Shown here one piece after another: positions 1 through 10,800 of a DNA stretch of 64,000 nt (position 1 is its first letter; each line of letters starts with the position of its first letter). The translations under genes and the position numbers were made by a program. Source of the DNA: JADCRZ01 sp037718865 (GTDB lineage: Bacteria; Bacteroidota; Bacteroidia; Chitinophagales; Chitinophagaceae). The notes below the pieces were generated by a model. That model made no database searches and was not told where the DNA came from. It saw only the letters and a program-made list of their open reading frames with translations. The stretch lies in NCBI GenBank assembly GCA_037718865.1, contig JBBJMP010000008.1:62001-126000 (forward strand), read 5' to 3'.

Positions 1-1611
1 GGTCAATGTTGGATTTGTAAAACCAGGGCCTTTGCCGGTAATGGACACTGTTTGTCCTGCTTTACCATTAATGCTCACCTGCGGCCAGCCAACCGTAACT
101 ACATCAAAAAAAGCATGATTATCCTCAACCTTAAATGGCTTTTTTACGCCTAAGATTCTTATTGAAGGAGCCATTGGCGTGCAAAGTTTTCCGGGAGGAG
201 CATTGGCAAGGCTTACCTGTTTCCAGTCGGTAGAATGATAGCCAGGTTTATCCCAGCCGACCTTTTCATAATGCCGGTCTTCTGTGTAACCCGTCCATAG
301 ATCATTAAATATGATTTCGCCACGCTCCCATTGCCAGCTTTTATCCGTATCGATGATTTGTTTGCTGCCATCAATAAATTCGATTTCGGTTTGGAGCAAC
401 AACTGCGGCGGCCCGTTACCGGAATGCCTTTGCCCGAATCCTCTACCGGGCGGACTAAAAAATCCATTAGCCAGTACTGCGCCAATAACGTTTTCTCCTT
501 TTTTGAAAAGATTGGTTACATCATGCGTTATATAAATTACGCGTTTGTAATAATCTGAAAACGGCGGACCAAGCTCGTGGTCGCCGACTTTTTGTCCGTT
601 TACAGTTATATCGGCCATGCCTAAGGCAGCAACGTATAACGTAGCTTGTTTAATACTTTTATCCAGTGTAAACGATTTGCGTAACATTGGTGCAGTAGTT
701 ATTGGACAAGCATCAGCGGGAGATGTGTCGCCCTGATGCTGAGAAGGCATTCCGTCCACCAAAAAAACAGCATGGCCCCTGCTCCATCTTGTACCGTTTT
801 CACGGGTGAATTTCATCAGGGCGATATTTTTTCCATCCGAAATAACTTCCATCTGCCGTATAGCGAATCCTTTCGTTGAAGTATCACCCAAAATGAAAAG
901 ACGTATAAACCTTGCTTTAACATTATTAATCGGAAATTCATTTGCGACATCAACTTTTAGCTGATATTTTCTTGAAGAGTAATCAACCAAAATTACGGGG
1001 TGGTAGAAATGCAAATCGTCAGAAGCTTCTATCCTGAAATGTACCGGAAATGATTCTTTCGAATATGGATAAAGCTTTATTTTACTTATTTGAGCAGGGG
1101 CACCAAGGTCAACATCCGCCCATCCACCCGCGGCATCTATCTCTAAACCTTTTGGCCGGTACTTAGTGGGATAAAACCACTTTGAAGCCGTTATCCATTT
1201 AGCCGTCCAGTCTTCCGGTCTCAGCAAAGCCATTGTCCAGGATGCATTCAGGCTCCACGCGGACACTTTATGATCTCTATTCCAGATACGAACTTTCCAG
1301 AAGTATTTTTTTCGTGACCTTAGTTCCTTTCCCGCATAGCTAATATAAAGGTTCTGTTCGGCATTTACCTTTCCGCTATTCCAGATATCACCCTTACCTG
1401 CTACCAGAAGTTGAAGTGAAGAAGACACTACGACCTGATAAGCTGTTTGATGATCTCCGCGAACAGTCGAAACTATATTCCAGCTTAATTGTGGATTTGC
1501 ATCATCAACGCTGATTGGATTCCGATTATAATTACATTCTAGATTTTCTAATTTTTGTGCATCTGTGTTCAGCGGAAAAACCAGGCAAAGCGCAATTACA
1601 ATCCGGATCAT
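1..1611 (-). CDS. Alpha-L-rhamnosidase, GH78 family (3' part outside the window)
   Basis: The reading frame opens with an ATG at 1611 and stays open to base 1, giving 537 N-terminal residues. It starts with a signal peptide (MIRIVIALCLVFPLNTDAQ). An Ig-like rhamnosidase N-domain follows (NPISVDDANPQLSWNI). A galactose-binding-like insert lies at about residues 155-245 (WADVDLGAPAQISKIKLYP). From about residue 305 comes the Bac_rhamnosid_N domain (LYVAALGMADITVNGQKVG, then DYYKRVIYITHDVTNLF). The catalytic (alpha/alpha)6 barrel would lie beyond the window, so activity cannot be judged. Family members release terminal L-rhamnose from glycans in the periplasm or at the surface. It is the last visible gene of the minus-strand SusCD locus, 109 bp after the esterase. 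Confidence 0.88.
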   Translation of the reverse strand, partial: MIRIVIALCLVFPLNTDAQKLENLECNYNRNPISVDDANPQLSWNIVSTVRGDHQTAYQVVVSSSLQLLVAGKGDIWNSGKVNAEQNLYISYAGKELRSRKKYFWKVRIWNRDHKVSAWSLNASWTMALLRPEDWTAKWITASKWFYPTKYRPKGLEIDAAGGWADVDLGAPAQISKIKLYPYSKESFPVHFRIEASDDLHFYHPVILVDYSSRKYQLKVDVANEFPINNVKARFIRLFILGDTSTKGFAIRQMEVISDGKNIALMKFTRENGTRWSRGHAVFLVDGMPSQHQGDTSPADACPITTAPMLRKSFTLDKSIKQATLYVAALGMADITVNGQKVGDHELGPPFSDYYKRVIYITHDVTNLFKKGENVIGAVLANGFFSPPGRGFGQRHSGNGPPQLLLQTEIEFIDGSKQIIDTDKSWQWERGEIIFNDLWTGYTEDRHYEKVGWDKPGYHSTDWKQVSLANAPPGKLCTPMAPSIRILGVKKPFKVEDNHAFFDVVTVGWPQVSINGKAGQTVSITGKGPGFTNPTLT

Positions 1612-1720
1612 TTATTTATTTTTTATAACCGAAGCTCTGTCATACCAATAAGCGGGAGGCAACATGAAATGCAGCCCTCATCTGATCCCAAACTTCAAAC
1701 TCCCGACTTCTGATTCGTAA

Positions 1721-3115
1721 TTACCAGTTATCTGTACGGAATGATGATGCAGGCAATCCATCGTTATTATACAATTCACCCTTTACCCATTCTTTATAGG
1801 CATATCTTACAGCTAACGGTTTAATCACCTGATCGCTTTGTACAGTAATCTGGTTTGCCTTGATTTCGGCTTTTGCCGGATAGAACTTTTTATCTTCTCC
1901 TGATACTTCAAACAGCGTTAATGTTTTACGGTATGACGTTAAATACGGTGCATGATCAAAAGTTAAGATGGCTTTGTTCCCTTCAATAACCATAGACCTG
2001 TAGGTAGGCGAATGGTAGTGAATCCCTTTTATTCCGTAGGTTTTACCCAAGGCCCAATAGGATAGACGATGGGCCAGGGTTGTTTTATCCATAAAGTGTA
2101 TATCGTTTTCCATGCCTACATCTATTGCCGGCACCATGCCGCTGTTAGGAATAATTTTCATCGCATTTAACTGGGCTTCACGTAAACGGGGGCCGTTGCG
2201 TGTTTTATCGGAAGCAGCATAGGGAGCAATTTGTACATAATAAAATGGAATTTCACCAAGACCCCATTGGTTGCGCCAGTCAGTTACCATTACCGGAAAG
2301 AGCTTTTCATACAATTCCGGCTCATGGCGGTTGGATTCACCCTGGTACCATATAAACCCTTTAATTCCATACCCAATCACTGGCGCGATCATTCCATTGA
2401 ACAAGGCAGTGGGCTCTTTATGAGGCGCCTGTACAGTATCGAAACTTGTTCGAATTTTCACTTCAGGAAAATCTTTTAAGCTGCCGGCACTCATCCAGGC
2501 CTCAATCATGGTTCCACCTATGCTCGTTAAGATAAGTCCAACCGGAACTTTTAACCTTTTTTGCATTATTTGTCCAAACTGGAAAGCAAGCGCGCTATAT
2601 TCCCGGGCAGTTTCTGACGTTGACTCATCCCATTGCCCTTTAGGATCTCTAACAGGTGTTAAGGAAGAAGCTCTGCCGACCCTGTATAATCTCAACTGGG
2701 GATTATCTGCATGTAATATAATTTCGCTGGCATTTAATATGGGGGATGAGTTGCCTCTTAAAGGCATTTCCATATTTGATTGCCCGGAACACACCCATAC
2801 TTCACCTATCAGGATATTTTTGAGCTTTATTATCTCCCCATCGCTGATGCTGATTTCGAAGGGGCCTCCTGCTGCAGGCGTAGTTACCTGTAATTTCCAT
2901 TGTCCATCACCCTTTGCTTTTGCAGTGTAGGTTCTTTTATCCCATGAAGTATAAACCGATACTTCGCCATTGGCTTTGTCTCTACCCCAGATGGCAACTT
3001 GCGATTGCTGCTGAAGCACCATGTTATCACTGAATATTCCGGGCAAAGAAATGTTACCAAAACACAACAACGTTGACAACAATGAAACAATTAACAAGCA
3101 GCTGAATTTTTGCAT
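1721..3115 (-). CDS. Sialate O-acetylesterase-like SGNH carbohydrate esterase
   Basis: The 464-aa protein has an N-terminal signal peptide (cleavage near residue 20). The SASA-family nucleophile block SGQSNMEMPL puts the catalytic Ser at 113. The second family block is GFIWYQGESN, and NDIH (Asp338, His340) provides the probable remaining catalytic residues. All expected SGNH elements are present and the length is normal for the Bacteroidota form. The family removes O-acetyl groups from sugars. In a rhamnosidase/SusCD locus the substrate is more likely an acetylated pectic or microbial heteropolysaccharide than sialic acid; that is inference from context. It follows the SusD gene by 30 bp, so it is probably co-transcribed. 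Confidence 0.9.
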   Translation of the reverse strand: MQKFSCLLIVSLLSTLLCFGNISLPGIFSDNMVLQQQSQVAIWGRDKANGEVSVYTSWDKRTYTAKAKGDGQWKLQVTTPAAGGPFEISISDGEIIKLKNILIGEVWVCSGQSNMEMPLRGNSSPILNASEIILHADNPQLRLYRVGRASSLTPVRDPKGQWDESTSETAREYSALAFQFGQIMQKRLKVPVGLILTSIGGTMIEAWMSAGSLKDFPEVKIRTSFDTVQAPHKEPTALFNGMIAPVIGYGIKGFIWYQGESNRHEPELYEKLFPVMVTDWRNQWGLGEIPFYYVQIAPYAASDKTRNGPRLREAQLNAMKIIPNSGMVPAIDVGMENDIHFMDKTTLAHRLSYWALGKTYGIKGIHYHSPTYRSMVIEGNKAILTFDHAPYLTSYRKTLTLFEVSGEDKKFYPAKAEIKANQITVQSDQVIKPLAVRYAYKEWVKGELYNNDGLPASSFRTDNW

Positions 3116-3145
3116 AATTAGATGAAAGTTGCTGTCTATTTTACG

Positions 3146-4762
3146 TCAATAGCCAGGGTTTTGAGGCATTTTCTTGGTAAGGTTTGCATCAATTACATTT
3201 TGCGGAATAGGTAATAGTGCATCCCTGTCTGAAATAGTGGCTTTTGAAAGAACATTGTAGAGCCTGACACGTTCCACAAACTTGCCAGTCCGTACTAACG
3301 TGTATCTCCTCTCTTCTTCAGAAAACAATTCTCGGGAACGTTCATCCAGGATAAAATCCAATGTTACTTCGGAAGAAGTGATGGTTGGGGCATGCGCACG
3401 TGTTCGCAAGGCATTTATTGCCATGGCAGCATTGCCCTGATCTCCCAACTTTAAATAAGCTTCAGCTAACAGCAAGTACGTTTCAGCAGCACGAATATAT
3501 ACCTGGTCATTGTATGCCCGGTCTATGTTTGGATCAACAGGGCTTGCATAGTCCCATTTACGCGTACTGGGCCAGTTAGGATTGTTGGCTTTTTCATTGG
3601 ACGTTCTGTCAAGGTTGTATGTTTGGCCTAAGACATAGCCAGCAGGAACTCCGCCTGGGTTATTAATTACATAAGAAAAACGCCAGGCAAAATCAGATCC
3701 CCTGTCATCGCCGGCAGGGTAAATACTAAGCGCCCATTTGGTTGGCCCGAAACGGCCAATACCTCTGCCGCCGTTATCAGCACTTACCAAAAAAGGACTT
3801 TTACCACCTACAACAAGCGAGTAGTAACGATTAACCCAATACCGCCTCATTACATTATCGGGTTCCCCGCCAATTACATTTAACTCAGCCTGCATAACCC
3901 ATAACGCTTCTGTATTACCCTGGATACGATTGGAATTTCCTTCCAGAAAGATATCAGTAAACGGAGTACCCGGCTTGGCAGCGTTCGCACCATACCGGGC
4001 AGTCACCAATTTATAATTTGGATTTGTGGTCACTTTCAACGCATAATCTCTTGCTTTATCGTTTTTGGCTGTTGCCAGGTAGAGTTCTGCAAGGAAATGC
4101 TGAACGGCGCCTTTGAGAATTTTTCCCTGGTTAGCTGATATCTCAGGTAAATATCGTTCTGCAAAAAGCCAGTCAGCTTCCATCGCATTTCTTACTTCAG
4201 CAACCGGAGTTCTGTCAAAATCTGTTCGAATATCGCTACCAGATGATTCTGTTAGAATCAACGGCACGTCTCCCCATGAATAAGTCAGGTGGCGATAACA
4301 CCATGCTCTTATGGCCCTGGCCTCAGCAAGTACAATGTTTTTTTCGGCTTCCGTCCAGACAACCTCGGTATTTTCGGCCCTTGTAATGATGGTGTTTGCC
4401 GCATTAATGGTTTCGTACAACCAGGCCCATTCTAAACGGTATTCTCCCAGAGTGGAATTATTCGACACGCCCCAAATATTAAACGAGCTTGCCGGACCTA
4501 AATAGTTACCATATGCGTTGTCTGTCCCGATGTAAGCCGGGACTAACATCATGCCGTTTATATCGCCTGCGGTATACCCGGAACGAGACCTTCTCACCTC
4601 ATAATACAATCCATTTAAACCGGCTTCAAAACCAACCTTGTTTTTATACAGATTATCAGCCAGGATAATACTCGGTGCGTTTTCATTCAGTATATCTTTA
4701 GAACAACCCGCAAAAAGCATGGCAGAAATTGCATATAACAGTAACTTACTATAAAGTTTCAT
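3146..4762 (-). CDS. SusD/RagB-family glycan-binding lipoprotein
   Basis: The 538-aa protein has a lipoprotein signal (MLFAGC, lipid Cys20). SusD features include the N-terminal TPR-like region (AEARAIRAWCYRHLTYSWGD, about 145-165) and the C-terminal block with ERSRELFSEEERRYTLVRTG and the ending NPGY. SusD proteins sit on the cell surface as lids of the paired SusC channel and bind oligosaccharide. It lies 15 bp downstream of the SusC gene on the same strand, the usual pair. Ligand specificity cannot be read from the sequence. Confidence 0.95.
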   Translation of the reverse strand: MKLYSKLLLYAISAMLFAGCSKDILNENAPSIILADNLYKNKVGFEAGLNGLYYEVRRSRSGYTAGDINGMMLVPAYIGTDNAYGNYLGPASSFNIWGVSNNSTLGEYRLEWAWLYETINAANTIITRAENTEVVWTEAEKNIVLAEARAIRAWCYRHLTYSWGDVPLILTESSGSDIRTDFDRTPVAEVRNAMEADWLFAERYLPEISANQGKILKGAVQHFLAELYLATAKNDKARDYALKVTTNPNYKLVTARYGANAAKPGTPFTDIFLEGNSNRIQGNTEALWVMQAELNVIGGEPDNVMRRYWVNRYYSLVVGGKSPFLVSADNGGRGIGRFGPTKWALSIYPAGDDRGSDFAWRFSYVINNPGGVPAGYVLGQTYNLDRTSNEKANNPNWPSTRKWDYASPVDPNIDRAYNDQVYIRAAETYLLLAEAYLKLGDQGNAAMAINALRTRAHAPTITSSEVTLDFILDERSRELFSEEERRYTLVRTGKFVERVRLYNVLSKATISDRDALLPIPQNVIDANLTKKMPQNPGY

Positions 4763-4777
4763 TGCTAAAATTTTTGA

Positions 4778-7747
4778 TTATAAGCTAATGTTTAAACCCA
4801 AAATAAACTCTTTCTGCAGGGGAATATCCTCCTGGGAATTCAATTCAGGATCTAAGCCTGTCCAATTGGTAATCGTCAACAGATTACGTGCATTTGCGTA
4901 GATTTTTAGCCTGGTCACCTTAAACCGGCTTAATATCGTTGATGAGAAATTATAGGATAATGATAAATCTTTCAATCGTGCATAACTGTCACTTTCATAT
5001 ATATTGGCACCAAAAATATTGGCACCAAGCACATTGGCGTAATATTCATTCGTAGGATTTGTTGGAGTCCAGTAATTTTTATAAAAAGTATTGTTTCTTA
5101 CTCCATTCTGAACGTTATCGGAGATGAGCGCGTTTACCCTGCTAGTACCCTGTACACCCTGTAAAAAAGCATACAATGAAAACTTTTTATAAGTAAAAGA
5201 GTTTCCGATACCATAAATAAAATTTGGCTGGCGGCTGCCGATAATCATTCTGTCAGCCGATGGTGTTATTCTTCCATCTCCATTTACGTCAACAACTTTA
5301 GCAAATCCGGCTTTGGTACCTGCCGGAGCTTTTGCAAGATCATCTGTTAGTTGCCATACACCACCGTATTTATAAGAGTAGTTAACGTCTATAGGATGAC
5401 CGATAAAATATTGATTTAACGTATCACTTTTCCCGTCTCCATAAACATCCTCAATGCTGTTTCTGTTCCCTGATATGCTGAGATTTGTAGACCATACAAA
5501 GTTGGCTGTCTGAATATTGATACTGTTAACGCCGAGCTCCAATCCTTTATTGGATGTCTTTCCAATGTTCTGTAAAACCCGGCTAACACCATGTACGGAC
5601 GATATTTCCCTTGACAATAAAAGGTCATGTGTGCGTTTACTGTAACCATCCAGAGATCCCTGGATGCGGCCGTTATACAGTGAAAAATCAATTCCTGCAT
5701 TGAAGCCAACGGTAGTTTCCCATTTCAAATCAGGATTTCCAAGGGAGGTGGGTATATATCCAGGCATTGTAGTAGCGCCATCCACAAAGCTACGCGTTGA
5801 TAACCTGGCTAACGTATTGTAAGCACTTACCGCCTGGTTGCCGTTGCTGCCATAGGAAGCCCTGAGTTTCAAATTAGTGATTACCTTACTATCATTCATG
5901 AAATCTTCACTGGATATATTCCAGGCGGCGGCTACGGACGGAAAGATTGCATACTTGTTATTTGCTCCAAAGCCCGAGAAACCGTCTCTCCGAACAGTAA
6001 AAGTTAGTAGATATTTACTGTCGTAAGCGTAATTTAACCGCGCCATTTGTGAGAGTAATGATTCTTTGGTGTATCCTGCGGATGGCCTGATGCTTGATGC
6101 TACGTTTGCCTGGTAAAACGTCAATACATCGTTTGGAAAACCGGTTGCATCCAGATTATCGGTGCGGCCAGTTTCAGTCTGGAGGCTATAAAGTCCTGTG
6201 AAGCTAAAGGAATGGATTCCGAATGACCTGTTATAGTTTACAATATTTTCAATCAGGATATTTTTATTAGTTGAATTGGTAATCGTTAAATCGCCTTTGG
6301 CCTGCAAACCTGTCCGGGTATTCGTGCCAAAATAAGTATTTTGAGCTCTGGTTGTAAATTCAATACCGGTATTGATCCGGTAAGACAAACCGTTTATAAA
6401 CGGTATTTCAACATTTAAATAATTATTGGTAATGATCTTATAGGTTTCGTCGGTATTGTTGGCCAACGTCGGAGCCAATGGGTTTGGGAAAAAAAGGTCT
6501 TGCGGCCAAGGGTAAATGGTGGGACTTCCATCTGCATTAAAAGCTGTAGTTAGTGGATTAAATCTGAATGCTCCCTGGTAATCTGCAAATGTTGCCGGTA
6601 ATCCGCTTCTGTCATTATGCGATAATTGCGTGTTCGATCCTAGTGTTAACCACTTTTTAATATTTGCTTCAAGGTTTATGCGTGTGGAGAGCCGCTTAAA
6701 ATCGTCGTTTACAGCAACACCCTTTACATCAAGATATGTTCCGGAGACATAATACCTGAATTTCCCTCCGCCGCCATTTACACCAAGGGTGTGTTGCATT
6801 TTGCTTCCCTGGCGGGTTACCAGGTCTACCCAGTCCGGGAATATTTTCGAATCATACACCGCTTGTTCCGACGTTGTAATAGAATTCGGCTCACGTGTGA
6901 TCTTGTATTGATAATACTCTTCCGCCGTTAAAGCACGCGGCAGGTTAGAGATGTCTTGTATGCCGTAAAAGCCATCATAAGAAATAACCGGTTCGCCCCG
7001 CGAACCCTTTTTTGTCGTAAGAATGATTACGCCATTAGCGCCCCTGGAGCCATATATCGCTGCAGATGATGCATCCTTGAGCACATTAATAGATTCTATA
7101 TCGGAAGGATTAATATCCGAAATACTACCGCCATAGGGCACCCCGTCTAAAATGATCAGTGGTGAAGTGCCTGCGGTAATAGAGTTTCTACCCCTTATTC
7201 TTATCGTGTTGTTGTTGCCCTCTGCCCCACCGGAGTTTTGATCAATGCTTAGCCCCGGCACCGATGCTTGCAAAGCCTGGGCAAAATTCGTATTGGGCAG
7301 GTTTTCAAGCCTTTTTTTATCTACCGATGCTACAGCACCCGTTACATCACTTTTTTTCTGTGTGCCGTAACCTACTATGACTACTTCATTCATCGCCTGC
7401 GCCGCCGAAGGTTCTAATTCAATGTTGATGGCATTGCCTGTTACCTTCACTTCCTTTGAGATAAAACTAACATGGCTGATAATCAATGTGGCAGCAGAAG
7501 AAGCCAGAATCGAAAAGGCTCCATTAATGTCTGTTTGAACAGCTATAGACTCGTTCTTTACCCGAACGGTAGCATTTGCAACAGCGCTATCGCCGGAAGT
7601 TACACGGCCAGTAACAGGTACCTGGGCAGCAAGTGAAGAACACATGCCCAGTAGTACCAAAATAAGAAATGAACCTCTTTTAAGTAAGTGTGCGTAATAA
7701 AACAACGAAGGGACAATACACCGATAATTTGGCAAGCAGCTAGTCAT
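4778..7747 (-). CDS. SusC/RagA-family TonB-dependent outer-membrane receptor
   Basis: The 989-aa protein begins with a long signal region (hydrophobic stretch about 25-41, cleavage near AAQ). A carboxypeptidase-regulatory-like domain follows (about 43-120). The SusC plug start is NEVVIVGYGTQKKSDVTGAV, and the plug also carries the family blocks IRIRGRNSI, PLIILDGVPYGG and INVLKDASSAAIYGSRGANG. The rest is a 22-strand-type barrel ending in LQKEFILGLNISL. It imports oligosaccharides across the outer membrane using TonB energy, paired with the downstream SusD. A Bacteroidota promoter motif lies at 7814-7821. The annotated start gives a rather long leader, so a later start is possible. Confidence 0.95.
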   Translation of the reverse strand: MTSCLPNYRCIVPSLFYYAHLLKRGSFLILVLLGMCSSLAAQVPVTGRVTSGDSAVANATVRVKNESIAVQTDINGAFSILASSAATLIISHVSFISKEVKVTGNAINIELEPSAAQAMNEVVIVGYGTQKKSDVTGAVASVDKKRLENLPNTNFAQALQASVPGLSIDQNSGGAEGNNNTIRIRGRNSITAGTSPLIILDGVPYGGSISDINPSDIESINVLKDASSAAIYGSRGANGVIILTTKKGSRGEPVISYDGFYGIQDISNLPRALTAEEYYQYKITREPNSITTSEQAVYDSKIFPDWVDLVTRQGSKMQHTLGVNGGGGKFRYYVSGTYLDVKGVAVNDDFKRLSTRINLEANIKKWLTLGSNTQLSHNDRSGLPATFADYQGAFRFNPLTTAFNADGSPTIYPWPQDLFFPNPLAPTLANNTDETYKIITNNYLNVEIPFINGLSYRINTGIEFTTRAQNTYFGTNTRTGLQAKGDLTITNSTNKNILIENIVNYNRSFGIHSFSFTGLYSLQTETGRTDNLDATGFPNDVLTFYQANVASSIRPSAGYTKESLLSQMARLNYAYDSKYLLTFTVRRDGFSGFGANNKYAIFPSVAAAWNISSEDFMNDSKVITNLKLRASYGSNGNQAVSAYNTLARLSTRSFVDGATTMPGYIPTSLGNPDLKWETTVGFNAGIDFSLYNGRIQGSLDGYSKRTHDLLLSREISSVHGVSRVLQNIGKTSNKGLELGVNSINIQTANFVWSTNLSISGNRNSIEDVYGDGKSDTLNQYFIGHPIDVNYSYKYGGVWQLTDDLAKAPAGTKAGFAKVVDVNGDGRITPSADRMIIGSRQPNFIYGIGNSFTYKKFSLYAFLQGVQGTSRVNALISDNVQNGVRNNTFYKNYWTPTNPTNEYYANVLGANIFGANIYESDSYARLKDLSLSYNFSSTILSRFKVTRLKIYANARNLLTITNWTGLDPELNSQEDIPLQKEFILGLNISL

Positions 7748-7813
7748 AAACGTTTATTTAAGTTTCGGCAATTAACAGTTTGAGGCAATACTGAGAGAGA
7801 GCGCAGTTTAACG

Positions 7814-7821
7814 CAAACATA
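7814..7821 (-). promoter_or_regulatory. Putative Bacteroidota -7 promoter element of the SusC gene
   Basis: On the minus strand the bases read TATGTTTG, a full match to the phylum consensus TAnnTTTG. It lies about 66 bp upstream of the SusC start, between that gene and the preceding glycosidase gene, so SusC/SusD could be transcribed independently of the glycosidase. No clear -33 TTTG was identified. Confidence 0.45.
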
Positions 7822-7832
7822 TATACTATTAT

Positions 7833-10800
7833 TTAGTCATGATTATACCAGACCTCAAGCCTCGGTTTATTAGTCGATTCAAGAGAACTTATTACAACCT
7901 GCCTTTCCTTGTCCTCATCATCTCCCAACTGCCTTGTTTCGCGGACGAAAACAAAAGAAACACCCTTTCCGGAATGCTTTTTAACGACATCAGTAACATC
8001 GAGGTGATGATAGCGATCCTTTGTATCAAAAGCCAGTTCACCCGCAATAAATGACTGTTGGCCAACTCCCTTAATCAACGCTTCCTTATCATCAAGCTGA
8101 GGCGCACTTCTCCAATTTATTTTTTGCTGGTCTAAGCCATTGGATGGTATTGCATATACATGTAGCCTGTACGCTTTCTCCCCGAGACCTACATGGCCGT
8201 TTACACTTACAATCATTCGCTGAGCATTTCGGACATTCACTTTTGAAAGATTGAAATGTATATATGATACTTTATTATTCTCAGGTTTTGCAGCATCAAG
8301 TTGAACAACCAGCTGCTTTTTACTTCCATAATTAGACAATGCGTTTTTACCACCGGAAACAGTGGCATCACCTGAAGGTGTAATTGTAGCTTTCACTAAT
8401 TTATTCTTTGCAGGTATAGATATCAACACAACGCTTTGTGGATTTAATGTAAAGTTAAAGGTTTTGTCAGCAGGTAAATGTATAATGTGGGTAGCTTCTC
8501 CATAATAATCCTCATTGACAGTTTCAGCAATCACAGGTGTTCCGGCTGAAACATTCAGGTTTGCAAGGTTAACTTTTAAATTGTAGTCAAACAGGCCTCT
8601 TTGAACAAGCCAGATGTAATAGTTGCCCGACTTTTCATCATAAGATGTATGCGCATCCAAGCCCGGATCATATACAGAAGATTTGGTTTCCACAAGATCC
8701 CGCTGATCTTTAAATCCTTTGGCAAACAAGCGGACAACCTCACCGGTGCGTTGAATACCGGATATATTGTAATCAGGCTTATCAGAGGGCCCATCACCTT
8801 TTGCAAATAATTTTATTTCACGAACCTTTAAACTTCCTTTATCTGTGCTGGTAAAACGAACTTTGCCGGTTTTAACCGGTGTTGAAAACGTTGTAAAAAC
8901 CTGCGCATACTTACCATCTTTTTCTGAAGCACCCGGAATATCTTTCCACTCACTTCCTGCCAGATACTGCAATGTATAGTTCTTGATCCGGTCAGGACTT
9001 GTATACACTCCATCAGCTGAGCCGGTATACACAACCGAACTTCCTAGCTCATGGCTTGCACCCAGATCAATTTCAATCCATTTCTCCACAGATGCAGAAT
9101 CAGAAACCCATGCCGAAGCAGTTGACTTCTTACCATCTGTAACAACCGAAGGGTTACTTTTCGAAGTACTGGTTTTAACAGGCTTGTTTAATGCAAGGTT
9201 TTTATATGCATCTTCAACAATACGTTTACCCTGCCATATATAATGATGACCAGACTTTATTCCACGCGGATATGGGCCACTTGAAGTATTGGCAAACTTA
9301 AACGCCCACATACCATAGCCACCGTTCTTCATGTTGTTTGAATATATACCTGCCCATTCTGTAAACAATGATGGTGAATCCATGGTCTCTTCTTTGTCTA
9401 TCAGGTATGCATTCATCCATCTGCCGATTTCTGTATAAACAATAGGCAAGGGCTCGCCGGCAGGATGGCTACCGGTAATTATTTTACGGATATTATCAAT
9501 GCGGGATTCATAACCTATTGCAGGCGAATTATACGAATGCGTTGAAAAGATTTCCATTAAATCCTTCTCAACTGTCTTACCATGATAGTCTGTACGAATT
9601 GCTTTTGCCACTTCAGCCCACCATTCAGGATTGTTGCCTGCCGTAACAGGACCTACAAACTTCGGGTGCAATTTTCTTGTATATTTTTTATTTACATCCT
9701 CTACCGCACAATGTATAGCATCAGACACAACCTGCATTCCTGATATCCACTGGTCAAGCTTCATAGGTCCTGAATTTCGATGGTTGGGTTCGTTCTGCAT
9801 AGCATACATGGCTACATCGCCTTTTTTTGCAGCGTAATAAGCCAGGGCATAAAAACGTTGCCATTGCTTCCATTTATTTCCCCAGGTATTGTCAAAATCA
9901 GTTGTTCCAATTTGTAAAATAACGTCAATGCCCAGTTTCTTCAATTCGGCAAGTGCATAGTTAAACACCATTGCATTCGTCGATGAAGAATCCATCCGGT
10001 CGTAAAGAGGGGTAAGATCGTTCCACCTGATATATTTATTGTTCTCCGGATCAGCTCTTAATTCGATTTTTCTTTTATCAAACTCTTCAACCGATAACAT
10101 AGTACTGTCCACCTGCACCGCAGCCTGGGGCACAAAAGCATTTAAACTTGCCCATAGCCTTAAACTATTTACATTGGAGTATTCGATCCAGCCTGACACA
10201 TTACTTCCCGGGAAATAGTAACCCTGGTTATAACCTACATACTTTAAACTTTTACCGACAACATTTTTGTTTACGGTTATAGTTGTTGCCTTGGATTCAG
10301 CCGACGTTTGCTGCTTTATAATTCCTGAAGCTATCTTAGGTGGAGCAGGCATGTTTTGTGCTTCGGTGCCAATTGCCTCAATTTCCATAATGTTGATCGG
10401 CTCTCCATCATCACAAACCAGCCGTACTTTAAAAGTGGTCACAACAGAACTATATTTAAAAATTACCGTTGTAAGCCTGTTTTCATGCACTTCACTTTGG
10501 GGAAAGTCGCTCCAGTTAGCATCATCCCAGTATTGCATTTTAAAATTCTTGACCGACCAGAAACCGGCTGCCTGCACCATTTCATCTGGTTTCTTCTCTG
10601 CATCGGCAATACCGCTATGAACCCTTAATTCATTAATTATATAATACTTTAAAAGATCAATTTCTAAAACATGTGGAGCTTTACCTGTGGAAGTTACCCA
10701 TGTAGATGTCCGTGTAACGGCACCATCTACGGCGTTTTTAGCCGGATGTCCCGGACTTTCCGAAGTAGCAGTAACAGGTTTGTTTAATAGTATGTTCTGT